Shown here: in pieces, positions 1-6,587 of the stretch | Position numbering within the stretch: the first letter of the stretch is position 1 | Layout: each line of letters starts with the position of its first letter | The notes under the pieces: model-generated | Told to the model about the DNA's origin: nothing | Database searches by the model: none | The model's input: the letters and a program-made list of their open reading frames with translations, nothing else | DNA from: Gammaproteobacteria bacterium UBA2168 | GTDB taxonomy: Bacteria; Pseudomonadota; Gammaproteobacteria; Pseudomonadales; Azotimanducaceae | Assembly (NCBI GenBank): GCA_002327525.1 | Contig: DCWG01000077.1 | Span: 1-12,351, forward strand | Reading direction: 5' to 3' | Length of the DNA: 12,351 bases | Position numbers and translations under genes: made by a program

Positions 1-2404
1 CGGCGGCGGCATCGTCGGCTGTTCCGTCGCCTACCATCTGGCCAAACTGGGTTGGTCGGATGTCGTGCTGCTGGAGCGCAAGCAGCTTACCTGCGGCACG
101 ACCTGGCATGCGGCGGGCCTGATCGGCCAGCTGCGTTCTACTCAGAACATGACCAAACTGGCCAAGTACACGGCGGAGCTGTACACGGGTCTTGAGGCAG
201 AGACCGGCCAGGCGACGGGATTCAAGCAGAACGGATCGGTAACCATCGCGACAAATGTGGAGCGTTTCGAAGAACTGAAGCGCAATGCATCCATGGCGAA
301 GGTGTTCGGGTTGCAGGTGGATGTCATCTCCACCGCAGAGATCCGGGATCGCTACCCCCTGATCAGCACCGACGATGTCATCGGTGGTACCTGGATTGCG
401 TCTGACGGGCAGATCAATCCCATCGATGTGACGCAGGCGCTGGCTCGGGGTGCGCGCCACGGCGGAGCGCGTATCTTCGAAAACGTCGAGGTCGTGCGCA
501 TCATGCACGATGGTAGACGGGTGAGCGGCGTGTTGACCGGCCAGGGGGAGGTCAAGGCCGATCAGGTGGTGCTGTGTGCGGGTATGTGGTCTCGGGAACT
601 GGCGCTCGAAGCAGGGGTGCGGGTTCCGCTGCACGCATGCGAGCACTTCTATCTCGTTACCGAACCCTTCGATGGTGTGGAGCCGGACCTGCCGGTGTTT
701 CGCGATTACGATGCCTGTGCCTACTACAAGGAGGACGCGGGCAAGATCCTGCTCGGGGCGTTCGAGCCGGTAGCCAAACCATGGGGCGGCGCTGGTATTC
801 CGGAAGGCTTCTGTTTCGATGAACTGCCGGGGGACTTCGAGCATTTTCAACCCGTGCTGGAGCAGGCCATGCGGCGAATGCCGGCGCTGGAACAAGCAGG
901 GATACAGACCTTCTTCTGCGGTCCGGAGAGCTTCACGCCTGATGATCGCTATCACATCGGCGAATCACCGGAACTCGCTAACCTTTTCGTTGCTGCCGGA
1001 TTCAATTCCATCGGCATCCAGTCCGCGGGTGGAGTTGGCAAGGTGCTGAGCGAATGGATGCGGGACGGCCGCCCGCCGCAGGATCTCTGGGAGGTGGACG
1101 TACGGCGCAATATTGCTTTCCAGAACAACCGTCGCTATCTGCATGATCGTGTGACCGAGGGTCTCGGACTGCTCTATGCTATGCACTGGCCGTTTCGACA
1201 GTATGCGAGCGCCCGTGGAGTGAGGCGTTCGCCGTTCCATGACCGGCTCGCGGCGGCGAACGCCTGTTTTGGTGAGTTAGCCGGGTGGGAGCGACCGAAC
1301 TGGTACGCGCCGCCTGGAAAATCCCCGGAATACGAGTATTCCTGGTTTCGGCAGAACTGGTTCGAATACTCGGCAAACGAGCACGAGGCAATTCGGGAGA
1401 ATGTCGGTGTGCTGGACCAAACGCCGTTCGCCAAGTTTCAGGTGCAGGGTCCGGATGCCGCGAAGCTTCTCGGCTGGCTCTGCGCCAACGAGGTAGACGT
1501 CGATACCGGCCGGCTGGTGTACACGCAGTGGCTCAACGAGCGAGGTGGTATCGAGTCGGATCTGACCGTCTGCCGGCTCGCCGACAATCAGTTTATGGTG
1601 GTGACCGCGGCCTCGTCACAGACCCGTGATTTCCACTGGATTCTCCGCCACATCGGCGAGCAGAGAGTCGAACTGAGTGATATGACCTCCGCGTTTGCCG
1701 TGCTCGGTGTGATGGGGCCGAAGGCCCGTGATCTTCTGGGTGCGGTGAGCTCGGCGGACCTCGGTAACGAGGCGTTTCCCTTTGGCAGCTTTCAGGAAAT
1801 CGAAATCGGTTACGCGCTGGTGCGCGCTCTGCGAGTGACCTATGTGGGGGAACTCGGCTGGGAACTTCATATACCCACGGAGTACGCGCTGCACGTGTAC
1901 GATGAGCTGATGGCGGCTGGGCAGGTGCTTGGAGCACGTCTTGTGGGGATGCATGCCATGAATTCACTGCGCATCGAAAAGGCGTACCGTCACTGGGGAG
2001 ACGACATCACGGATGAGGACACTCCGCTCGAGGCGGGCCTCGGTTTCGCGGTGGCATTCGACAAACCAGGCGGCTTCATCGGTCGCGAGAGTTTGTTGCG
2101 ACAGCGTGAGGCCGGAGTGAAGAAGCGGTTGGTGCAGTTCCTGTTAAAAGACCCCGAGCCGTTGCTCTATCACAACGAACCGATCTGGCGCGACGACCGG
2201 ATTGTCGGTTACCTCACCTCGGGAATGTACGGTCACTCTCTGGGAGGGGCCGTGGGCCTCGGGTATGTGAATCACGCGGACGGTGTGAATCCGGAGTTCG
2301 TGCGCTCGGGTCGCTACGAGATCGAGGTAGGCGGCGAGCGCATCCCGGCCGTGGCATCGCTGCGCCCGATGTATGATCCGAAGAGCACCAGGATCCGCGC
2401 CTGA
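1..2404 (+). CDS. Dimethylglycine/sarcosine dehydrogenase-like FAD oxidoreductase with GcvT-type folate domain, 5' partial
   Basis: The reading frame is open from base 2, so the gene starts outside the window; the GTG at 65 is internal. Eight hundred residues are visible, close to the usual full length of just over 800. The N-terminus carries a dinucleotide-binding motif (GGGIVGCSVAYHLAKLG, visible residues 1-17). A TTWHAAG motif follows at 33-39; its histidine matches the one that covalently binds FAD in mitochondrial dimethylglycine and sarcosine dehydrogenases. The FAD-dependent DAO domain runs to about residue 360. After a linker comes an aminomethyltransferase (GcvT) domain at about 440-690, with GELGWELHIP and LEAGLGF blocks, and a GcvT C-terminal barrel to the end. 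The family oxidatively demethylates N-methylated glycines and passes the one-carbon unit to tetrahydrofolate. The exact substrate (dimethylglycine, sarcosine or a related N-methyl amine) cannot be read from the sequence. No frameshift is visible, and the gene converges on the phosphatase gene. Confidence 0.9.
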   Translation, partial: GGGIVGCSVAYHLAKLGWSDVVLLERKQLTCGTTWHAAGLIGQLRSTQNMTKLAKYTAELYTGLEAETGQATGFKQNGSVTIATNVERFEELKRNASMAKVFGLQVDVISTAEIRDRYPLISTDDVIGGTWIASDGQINPIDVTQALARGARHGGARIFENVEVVRIMHDGRRVSGVLTGQGEVKADQVVLCAGMWSRELALEAGVRVPLHACEHFYLVTEPFDGVEPDLPVFRDYDACAYYKEDAGKILLGAFEPVAKPWGGAGIPEGFCFDELPGDFEHFQPVLEQAMRRMPALEQAGIQTFFCGPESFTPDDRYHIGESPELANLFVAAGFNSIGIQSAGGVGKVLSEWMRDGRPPQDLWEVDVRRNIAFQNNRRYLHDRVTEGLGLLYAMHWPFRQYASARGVRRSPFHDRLAAANACFGELAGWERPNWYAPPGKSPEYEYSWFRQNWFEYSANEHEAIRENVGVLDQTPFAKFQVQGPDAAKLLGWLCANEVDVDTGRLVYTQWLNERGGIESDLTVCRLADNQFMVVTAASSQTRDFHWILRHIGEQRVELSDMTSAFAVLGVMGPKARDLLGAVSSADLGNEAFPFGSFQEIEIGYALVRALRVTYVGELGWELHIPTEYALHVYDELMAAGQVLGARLVGMHAMNSLRIEKAYRHWGDDITDEDTPLEAGLGFAVAFDKPGGFIGRESLLRQREAGVKKRLVQFLLKDPEPLLYHNEPIWRDDRIVGYLTSGMYGHSLGGAVGLGYVNHADGVNPEFVRSGRYEIEVGGERIPAVASLRPMYDPKSTRIRA

Positions 2405-2423
2405 GCGTTACCAGAGGCTCTGA

Positions 2424-2455
2424 CGACACACTTTCGCCGGAGCGCTCGTGTGTCG
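2424..2455. terminator. Inverted repeat between convergent genes, possible bidirectional terminator
   Basis: CGACACAC at 2424-2431 and GTGTGTCG at 2448-2455 form a perfect 8-bp stem around a 16-nt loop that contains the small palindrome GAGCGCTC. It lies in the 71-bp gap between two convergent stop codons, which is where a bidirectional terminator is expected. No T-tract follows on either strand, so a canonical intrinsic terminator is not shown. Confidence 0.35.
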
Positions 2456-2475
2456 ATGCGCGGCTGAGACCGTCA

Positions 2476-3231
2476 TCACCCTTCCAGAAACTGGCTTCGC
2501 ACTGCCTGCATGGTGGCATCGCCGATGCCGATGCTTCTCAGATAGTCGAGCGGCCCCCCCCATCTTTCCTCGAGACCATCGAGAAAGTCACCGATCGCGG
2601 ATTCCGGAACCCCGGCTGCGTGCATCATCGACTCGCGGTCCATCCCTGCCGGTAAGCCTGTGGTGTTCTCGATGAAATTGGCCTGTCTGGCGACATCGCG
2701 ATTGGTCAGGGCGTAGTCCGCTTCGATCACCGCACGATTCACACCCAGTACCGCTAGCAGAAATGCCGTGGAAACACCCGTGCGGTCCTTGCCCGCCGTG
2801 CAGTGGATCACAATGGGATGGCTGCTCGCCCGCGTAAAGATCTCGAACATGCGGATCCAGGACTCCGGGCCGAATTCGAGGTATGCGAGATAGCGTTTTC
2901 CGGAGATGCCGGTATCACCTACCAGACGACTCAGTTGATCGCTCCCACCTTCCGGGATGACGGCGATGTTGTGGTAGGAGGCCCCCATGTCGGTGAGGGG
3001 GCCGCGGCCCTGCTCATGCACCTCGTCCGGTCTGCGTAGATCGATCTGAGTGGCAATACCGAGTTGCCGCACGCCTTCCAGGTCCTGCGCGGTCATGCGG
3101 TCCTGGCGTCCGGCACGGAAATACCGCCCCCAGCGCACCGTTCGGCCGTCTTGCGCCGGGTAGCCGCCAATGTCTCGAAAATTAAAACACCCTTCAAAGG
3201 CATGGTGGCGGTCGGAATAGTCGTTGATCAT
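2476..3231 (-). CDS. Tyrosine phosphatase-like protein (Y_phosphatase3-type)
   Basis: This 251-residue protein contains the cysteine-phosphatase signature HCTAGKDRTG at residues 143-152, with catalytic Cys144 and Arg150 in the CX5R arrangement. The N-terminal block FNFRDIGGY (17-25) is typical of the bacterial tyrosine/serine phosphatase group related to PtpB/LipA and dual-specificity phosphatases. All key residues are present, so the protein should be active. Substrates in this group range from phosphotyrosine to phosphoinositides and cannot be assigned here. No signal peptide is visible, so it is probably cytoplasmic. The ATG at 3231 has only a weak purine stretch (AGAGAG) before it. The gene starts 36 bp after the stop of the upstream membrane-anchored protein on the same strand, so the two are probably co-transcribed and the phosphatase may act on or with that protein; that link is inference. 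Confidence 0.85.
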   Translation of the reverse strand: MINDYSDRHHAFEGCFNFRDIGGYPAQDGRTVRWGRYFRAGRQDRMTAQDLEGVRQLGIATQIDLRRPDEVHEQGRGPLTDMGASYHNIAVIPEGGSDQLSRLVGDTGISGKRYLAYLEFGPESWIRMFEIFTRASSHPIVIHCTAGKDRTGVSTAFLLAVLGVNRAVIEADYALTNRDVARQANFIENTTGLPAGMDRESMMHAAGVPESAIGDFLDGLEERWGGPLDYLRSIGIGDATMQAVRSQFLEG

Positions 3232-3267
3232 GCTCTCTTGTTTGGTCGTGTCTGAATCAGGTCGGAC

Positions 3268-4338
3268 TCACAGCTGCGCGTTCGCGGCTTCGGTGTCCTG
3301 CGGCGCGAGCCCACTCCACTCGCGGGCCGCGCAGTGTACCTCACTGCCGAAGCGCACGCGTGCATTGGCACGCGGACAGATCAGGTCGAACTGGTGGGTG
3401 AGTTCGATGCGCGCCTTCGGTGCGGGATCGCCGTCTGTTCGAACACGCAACGAGCAACCGGGCAGGAGGGTGGTGTCGAGATTCACGATGCCGCGATGTG
3501 TGGTGACGTCGCGGACGATGAGCGCATCCGGACCGATACAGGTGAATGTAACGCTCTCTGCGTCGAGGTACGTGTCGAACCCCGCGTGTTCGGCTGTCGC
3601 GAGCTGCAGGTCGAGCTGTTCGACGGGGGTTTGCGTGGAGTTGAATACGGCCAGGAAGTCCTGGGTGTACTCCACGAGATAGCCGGTGAACTCAGAAGTG
3701 GGCTCGGCGGCATCCGGCGCCGTTCTGCATTCGATCACGACGGGTTTGCCGATGTAGCGCTCCAGAAGCGGTTCGTAGGCATTAGCCACGGTGCCGGTAA
3801 CGGTTTCCGACAGTTCGGAAACATCGCGCTTGCGGCTGATCATCGCTGCGCCGAGCCTGCCGCCGAGCGAGCCCATGACGAGTCCCAGGGATTTGCCGAT
3901 CGCATCACTGAGCATGTCCGCGTAGTTGCGGACCCGGCGGCGACTGCGCGCGAGTACGCCCGGATTGAAAGTGCGTTCTATCTGACGGGAGCGTTCCAGG
4001 CGCTCCTCGTCCGTCAGTGCATGCACTGTCCGGCACAAGCCCAGGGCTTCGTCCAGTTCATTCTTCTGTACCAGGTGACTGGCCTTGACCATGCCCCGAG
4101 AGGTGACGAAGGGCGCATCGTAGAGGATCTGAAGGCCCTGGCTGGTGACGAACAGATCGCCCCAGAGAAGTTTGCCATCGGCGTGTACGAACGTGATGTG
4201 GTAGTCGTCGAATAGGCGCAGACAGCGGTCACGTCGAAAGCGGCGCAGCAGCGCTCCGATCGATGTGGAAACGAACAGGACGAGCAGCGTCAACCAAAAC
4301 AGATCGTCGAACCCGAACCAGGAACCATTTTCATCCAT
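3268..4338 (-). CDS. Membrane-anchored protein of unknown function
   Basis: I do not recognise this 356-residue protein. A single hydrophobic segment at about residues 13-31 is preceded by an acidic N-terminus and followed at once by the basic stretch RRFRRDR. By the positive-inside rule this suggests an N-out anchor with the rest of the protein in the cytoplasm. Residues 40-90 look like a beta-rich domain. A charged stretch at about 95-140 (EERLERSRQIER, RSRRRVRNY) precedes a glycine-rich, weakly hydrophobic segment at about 148-168. The C-terminal half looks like two beta-rich modules. No enzymatic motif is seen. Coding sense is supported by uninterrupted length and sensible amino-acid composition. 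The start is ATG at 4338 with a poor ribosome-binding site. It is followed 36 bp later by the tyrosine-phosphatase gene and is transcribed divergently from the MaoC-type gene. Confidence 0.75.
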   Translation of the reverse strand: MDENGSWFGFDDLFWLTLLVLFVSTSIGALLRRFRRDRCLRLFDDYHITFVHADGKLLWGDLFVTSQGLQILYDAPFVTSRGMVKASHLVQKNELDEALGLCRTVHALTDEERLERSRQIERTFNPGVLARSRRRVRNYADMLSDAIGKSLGLVMGSLGGRLGAAMISRKRDVSELSETVTGTVANAYEPLLERYIGKPVVIECRTAPDAAEPTSEFTGYLVEYTQDFLAVFNSTQTPVEQLDLQLATAEHAGFDTYLDAESVTFTCIGPDALIVRDVTTHRGIVNLDTTLLPGCSLRVRTDGDPAPKARIELTHQFDLICPRANARVRFGSEVHCAAREWSGLAPQDTEAANAQL

Positions 4339-4437
4339 GGTGCGGCATCTTACATGTGGTGGAGTGCGCAGCGCTGCCCCTAACTTGAAATCGACAGAGG
4401 CAGCCGGCTCCCTGTATGGGTCAATCAGAAGTTGCCT

Positions 4438-4446
4438 TGGTATAGT
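4438..4446 (+). promoter_or_regulatory. Extended -10 promoter candidate for the MaoC-type gene
   Basis: TGGTATAGT fits an extended -10 (TGn followed by TATAGT, five of six to consensus) and lies 29 bp before the ATG at 4476, inside the 137-bp divergent intergenic region. No good -35 is seen, which extended -10 promoters tolerate. AAGGA at 4464-4468 is the likely ribosome-binding site, 7 nt before the start. Confidence 0.4.
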
Positions 4447-4475
4447 CGCAAGCCTGCTTTAAGAAGGACGGAGCG

Positions 4476-5405
4476 ATGACGACGACCTGGCCGAAGCGCT
4501 TGCAGGCTGTAAAAGGCCCGATCCGGGCGGACAAGCTGGACGGCGCTGCGGAGGGGATGGGTCAGTGGGGGGCTGAGACCCGTGCGCTGGCCGATGAGGG
4601 TTGGGTGCCGCCGGACATGATGACGGGCCTCACACTTTTCATGCTGTCTAGCCAACCGCGCGATGCCGATCGCGAGCAGTCCATCCCCGGCGGTGGAGGC
4701 GGTGTTGCGGGCGGGGTCTGGGTGCGCGAGCGCGTCGCCATTGTGCGAGCGCTTCATCGCGAGGAGGTGTTTACCGTTCGCGGTGAGTCGATGGGCCGTC
4801 ACGTCCACAAGGGTCGCTGCTACGGGACCACGCGCAGCGAGACCTTCAACGCCGCGGGTGACCGGGTAGCAGCCAACCTCACGACCGGGCTTGTGCAGTA
4901 CAAGGTGCGGGAAGGGTTGGCTGATTCGGTGGAAGGACTCGCCCCCGACGATATCGAATCTCCGGCACCCAAGCGCGGCATGGCGGCGAACAACCCGTGT
5001 CTCGAGCAACTGACGGCCTTGCGCGTAGGACAGAAATTCGGCGGCTATCCAGTGTTGGTCGGACTCGATCTGATGGAGGCCCGGGACACCAAACGACCCG
5101 ACAACCCAATTCACTCCGATCCGGAGCTGGCCCGAAAAGCGGGCTTGTCGCGTCCGATCGCTGGTGGCTCTCATGTGCTCGCGTTTGCCCTCGAGGCACT
5201 GATGCAGAAGGCGGGGCGGTACGCATTGCTTCACGGTGCGGCCTTCGACATACGCTGGAAAGCGCCCGTATATGCGGATCTCGTCATCCGGCCTGGGGTA
5301 CGCGTGAGCGAGGTCAGCGATGAGATGGTGGTGTTCGATGTGGACGCCGTGCTCGACTCCGGCGCGCTCGCGATGACCGGACAGGTTAGCGTACCGCTTC
5401 TGTGA
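4476..5405 (+). CDS. MaoC-type double hot-dog dehydratase/hydratase-like protein
   Basis: The 309-residue protein has two hot-dog halves. The N-terminal half (about 20-155) resembles the FAS1-like dehydratase domain of MaoC proteins. The C-terminal half (about 185-309) carries the hydratase block DNPIHSD at 209-215, followed by a glycine-rich PIAGGSH segment and the WKAPVYADL strand typical of (R)-specific enoyl-CoA hydratases. These enzymes add water to trans-2-enoyl-CoA in the cytoplasm. One oddity is visible: PhaJ-type enzymes have the catalytic Asp five residues before the His (DxNPLH), whereas here that place is Pro208 and an Asp sits one residue later. Activity may therefore differ, or the protein may bind rather than hydrate. 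A glycine-rich loop (PGGGGGVAGG) occurs at 71-80. The start ATG has AAGGA upstream. The stop codon overlaps the GTG of a CaiB/BaiF gene stub, so this gene was once coupled to a CoA-transferase. Confidence 0.85.
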   Translation: MTTTWPKRLQAVKGPIRADKLDGAAEGMGQWGAETRALADEGWVPPDMMTGLTLFMLSSQPRDADREQSIPGGGGGVAGGVWVRERVAIVRALHREEVFTVRGESMGRHVHKGRCYGTTRSETFNAAGDRVAANLTTGLVQYKVREGLADSVEGLAPDDIESPAPKRGMAANNPCLEQLTALRVGQKFGGYPVLVGLDLMEARDTKRPDNPIHSDPELARKAGLSRPIAGGSHVLAFALEALMQKAGRYALLHGAAFDIRWKAPVYADLVIRPGVRVSEVSDEMVVFDVDAVLDSGALAMTGQVSVPLL

Positions 5406-5458
5406 GTCGGGCTCTGGAAGGTATTCGGGTCGTAGAGCTGAGCGATCGCTCAGCGGCG
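5402..5458 (+). pseudogene. 5' stub of a CaiB/BaiF family CoA-transferase gene
   Basis: A GTG at 5402 overlaps the MaoC-type stop codon as GTGA, a classic coupled start. The first codons read MSRALEGIRVVELSDRSAA, which matches the usual N-terminus of CaiB/BaiF (family III) CoA-transferases. In such proteins the sequence would continue into a block like LLADLGADVIKVE over a length near 400 residues. Here the likeness stops at about codon 19. The frame stays open to 5644 but reads unrelated sequence and runs into the VOC gene in another frame. I read this as the 5' end of a CoA-transferase gene whose remainder was deleted. The breakpoint is estimated only from where the likeness ends. A chance resemblance over 19 residues is unlikely, given the coupled start and the neighbouring CoA-thioester genes. 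Confidence 0.6.
5437..5454. repeat. Perfect 18-bp palindrome at the CaiB stub breakpoint
   Basis: GCTGAGCGATCGCTCAGC is a perfect dyad of 18 bp. In RNA it could fold as a 7-bp stem with a GATC loop. A smaller inverted repeat, GGCG-AGG-CGCC (5455-5465), follows directly. The palindrome covers the last recognisable codons of the CaiB stub and lies 75 bp before the VOC start. It could be an operator, an RNA hairpin after the MaoC-type gene, a sequence that favoured deletion, or coding coincidence. Confidence 0.6.
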
Positions 5459-5490
5459 AGGCGCCCTGTCATAGGACTTCCCGTATCCGA

Positions 5491-5496
5491 TAGAAT
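5491..5496 (+). promoter_or_regulatory. -10 box candidate for the VOC gene
   Basis: TAGAAT matches the -10 consensus at five of six positions and lies 32 bp before the ATG at 5529. A transcript from it would begin near 5503 and include the strong ribosome-binding site. The only -35-like hexamer (CTGTCA, 5466-5471) is 19 bp away, so the promoter is tentative. Confidence 0.3.
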
Positions 5497-5528
5497 CGCA
5501 GGTGGCGCAATCATCGAAGGAGAACGGC

Positions 5529-5987
5529 ATGATCCTCGGCATTCACCACACCGCTATCTCTGTCAGCGACATGGAACGCTCACTGGCCTTCTATCGGGAC
5601 CTGCTGGGCATGGAGGTTCTCTCGGACCAGCGCTGGGCGAGTAGTGCCGAGAGCAATCCGAAACCGGAGAAAATTCTGCGCCTTGAGAATCCGGCCGCGA
5701 GGCAGGCTATGCTGAAATGCGGGAACTGTCACATTGAGCTGTTTGAGTTCAGCAATCCCGAACCCGCGCCAATGGCAGAAGACCGACCGGTTCACGACCA
5801 CGGCTACACGCATTTCAGCCTGGACGTCAAAGATGTGGATGCCGAGTACGAGAGGTTGTCGGATGCAGGCGTCGAGTTTCACTGCGAACCCATCAATCTG
5901 GGCCCCAGTTGCAGAACCACGTATGGTCGGGATCCCGACGGAAACGTGATCGAGTTTCAGGAGCTGTTCGAGACGCCTCGCTGGTAA
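5529..5987 (+). CDS. VOC (glyoxalase/bleomycin-resistance fold) family protein
   Basis: The 152-residue protein has the two-module VOC fold. It opens with GIHHTAISVSDMERSLAFYRD (split as GIHHTAISVS and DMERSLAFYRD, residues 4-24), has YTHFSLDV at 93-100 and ends with RDPDGNVIEFQEL at 134-145. His7, His95 and Glu142 occupy the positions of the metal ligands of methylmalonyl-CoA epimerase-like and glyoxalase I-like enzymes, and Glu70 is a further candidate. Family roles include CoA-thioester epimerisation, glyoxalase activity and ring-cleaving dioxygenation. Next to CoA-thioester genes an epimerase- or isomerase-like role is attractive but unproven. The ATG at 5529 is chosen because AAGGAG at 5517-5522 sits 6 nt before it; the in-frame GTG at 5502 has no such site and lies at the predicted transcription start. 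The gene converges on, and overlaps by 31 bp, a second VOC gene. Confidence 0.88.
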   Translation: MILGIHHTAISVSDMERSLAFYRDLLGMEVLSDQRWASSAESNPKPEKILRLENPAARQAMLKCGNCHIELFEFSNPEPAPMAEDRPVHDHGYTHFSLDVKDVDAEYERLSDAGVEFHCEPINLGPSCRTTYGRDPDGNVIEFQELFETPRW

Positions 5988-6400
5988 GGCGGACGCGCCG
6001 AGAGAGGCCGTATCGGCTGGGCTGCGCGCCAGCGCGGCGGTTCCCATAATTCCACCTTGTTGGCTTCGACATCCAGCACCCAGGCGAACCGACCGTGGTC
6101 GTATTCTTGGAGGTTTCCCACCCGGTGCACGCCGGCCTCTGATAGTTTTACGAGCAGAGCATCCAGATCGTCGACGATGTCGTTGACCATGACCTGCTGC
6201 CCGAGTTTGTCGAAGTGTTCGCTGCTTCGCGGGAGTGTCGATGATACGGTGCGCTCGACGAGATCCGGGTGGGTGTAGCTGCGCCGCAAAACATGCGTGA
6301 AACCTCGTTTCGTGGCGTCCACGCCCGGGTGTTCTGCTTGCCAGGCGCTTACGCTTGCCGGGTCATCCACCTTGAAGGACACGCCGCTGATGCACTTCAC
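5957..6400 (-). CDS. Second VOC family protein, GTG start
   Basis: From the GTG at 6400 the protein has 147 residues. ISGVSFKVDDPASVSAWQAEH (residues 4-24, split as ISGVSFKVDD and PASVSAWQAEH) matches the first strand and helix of small VOC proteins. VDDLDALLVKLSEAGV (76-91), EYDHGRFAWVLD (99-110) and NKVELWEPP (114-122) match the second module. The GTG is preferred because GGAAGGGA precedes it at 6404-6411 on this strand; the longer frame to 6472 adds residues with no VOC likeness. The family usually has Gly before the final NKVELWEP, and here it is Ala113. About 25 residues follow the normal WEPP ending, and this tail is what overlaps the opposite VOC gene by 31 bp, so the original stop may have been lost. 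The function is not known. It lies last in the minus-strand unit after the second MaoC-like gene. Confidence 0.75.
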   Translation of the reverse strand: MKCISGVSFKVDDPASVSAWQAEHPGVDATKRGFTHVLRRSYTHPDLVERTVSSTLPRSSEHFDKLGQQVMVNDIVDDLDALLVKLSEAGVHRVGNLQEYDHGRFAWVLDVEANKVELWEPPRWRAAQPIRPLSARPPYQRGVSNSS

Positions 6401-6435
6401 GTGTCCCTTCCGACGATGATTTGCTGATTGCGCCA

Positions 6436-6444
6436 AGCATAACA
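6436..6444 (-). promoter_or_regulatory. Extended -10 promoter candidate for the second VOC gene
   Basis: On the minus strand TGTTATGCT reads as an extended -10 (TGn plus TATGCT, four of six to consensus). Transcription would start about 28 nt before the GTG at 6400. This would let the VOC gene be expressed apart from the upstream MaoC-like gene. Confidence 0.3.
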
Positions 6445-6515
6445 CCGCGGCCCCCGATGCCATGACCAGCATGAGCGGTCAGGCCGGTGCGCGCTGGACC
6501 AGCGAATCGAGCCTA

Positions 6516-6530
6516 CCCGTCGCAGACGGG
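6516..6530. terminator. Short GC-rich hairpin after the second MaoC-like gene
   Basis: CCCGTC and GACGGG form a perfect 6-bp stem around the 3-nt loop GCA, some 57 bp past the stop of the second MaoC-like gene and before the second VOC gene. It has no T-tract, so it may be an attenuating hairpin rather than a full terminator. The rest of 6401-6587 shows only the promoter candidate and no gene I can recognise. Confidence 0.25.
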
Positions 6531-6587
6531 GTGATATGAAAGCGTTACTTATAGAAGATCCCTGTGAGTGTTCCCACACGGCTGCGA

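Noticed and set aside
3334..4215. A 293-residue open frame on the plus strand opposite the membrane-anchored protein
   Set aside because: It mirrors the minus-strand gene, shows no domain-like sequence, and lacks a start signal. The minus-strand reading has a clear anchor segment and operon context.
4425..5234. A 269-residue antisense frame over the MaoC-type gene
   Set aside because: Composition is histidine- and arginine-rich without family motifs, and the plus strand carries the hydratase block.
5444..5451. Near match to the cyanobacterial HIP1 octamer GCGATCGC inside the 18-bp palindrome
   Set aside because: One isolated occurrence in 12 kb is unlike the dense HIP1 pattern of cyanobacteria, and the gene content does not suggest that group.
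5459..5644. The rest of the open frame after the CaiB stub, as a real 80-residue gene
   Set aside because: Beyond codon 19 it has no CaiB likeness and mostly overlaps the VOC gene in another frame.
6401..6472. N-terminal extension of the second VOC protein starting at the ATG at 6472, resembling a weak signal peptide
   Set aside because: The VOC fold begins right after the GTG at 6400, which has a strong purine-rich site before it. The extension also covers the predicted promoter.
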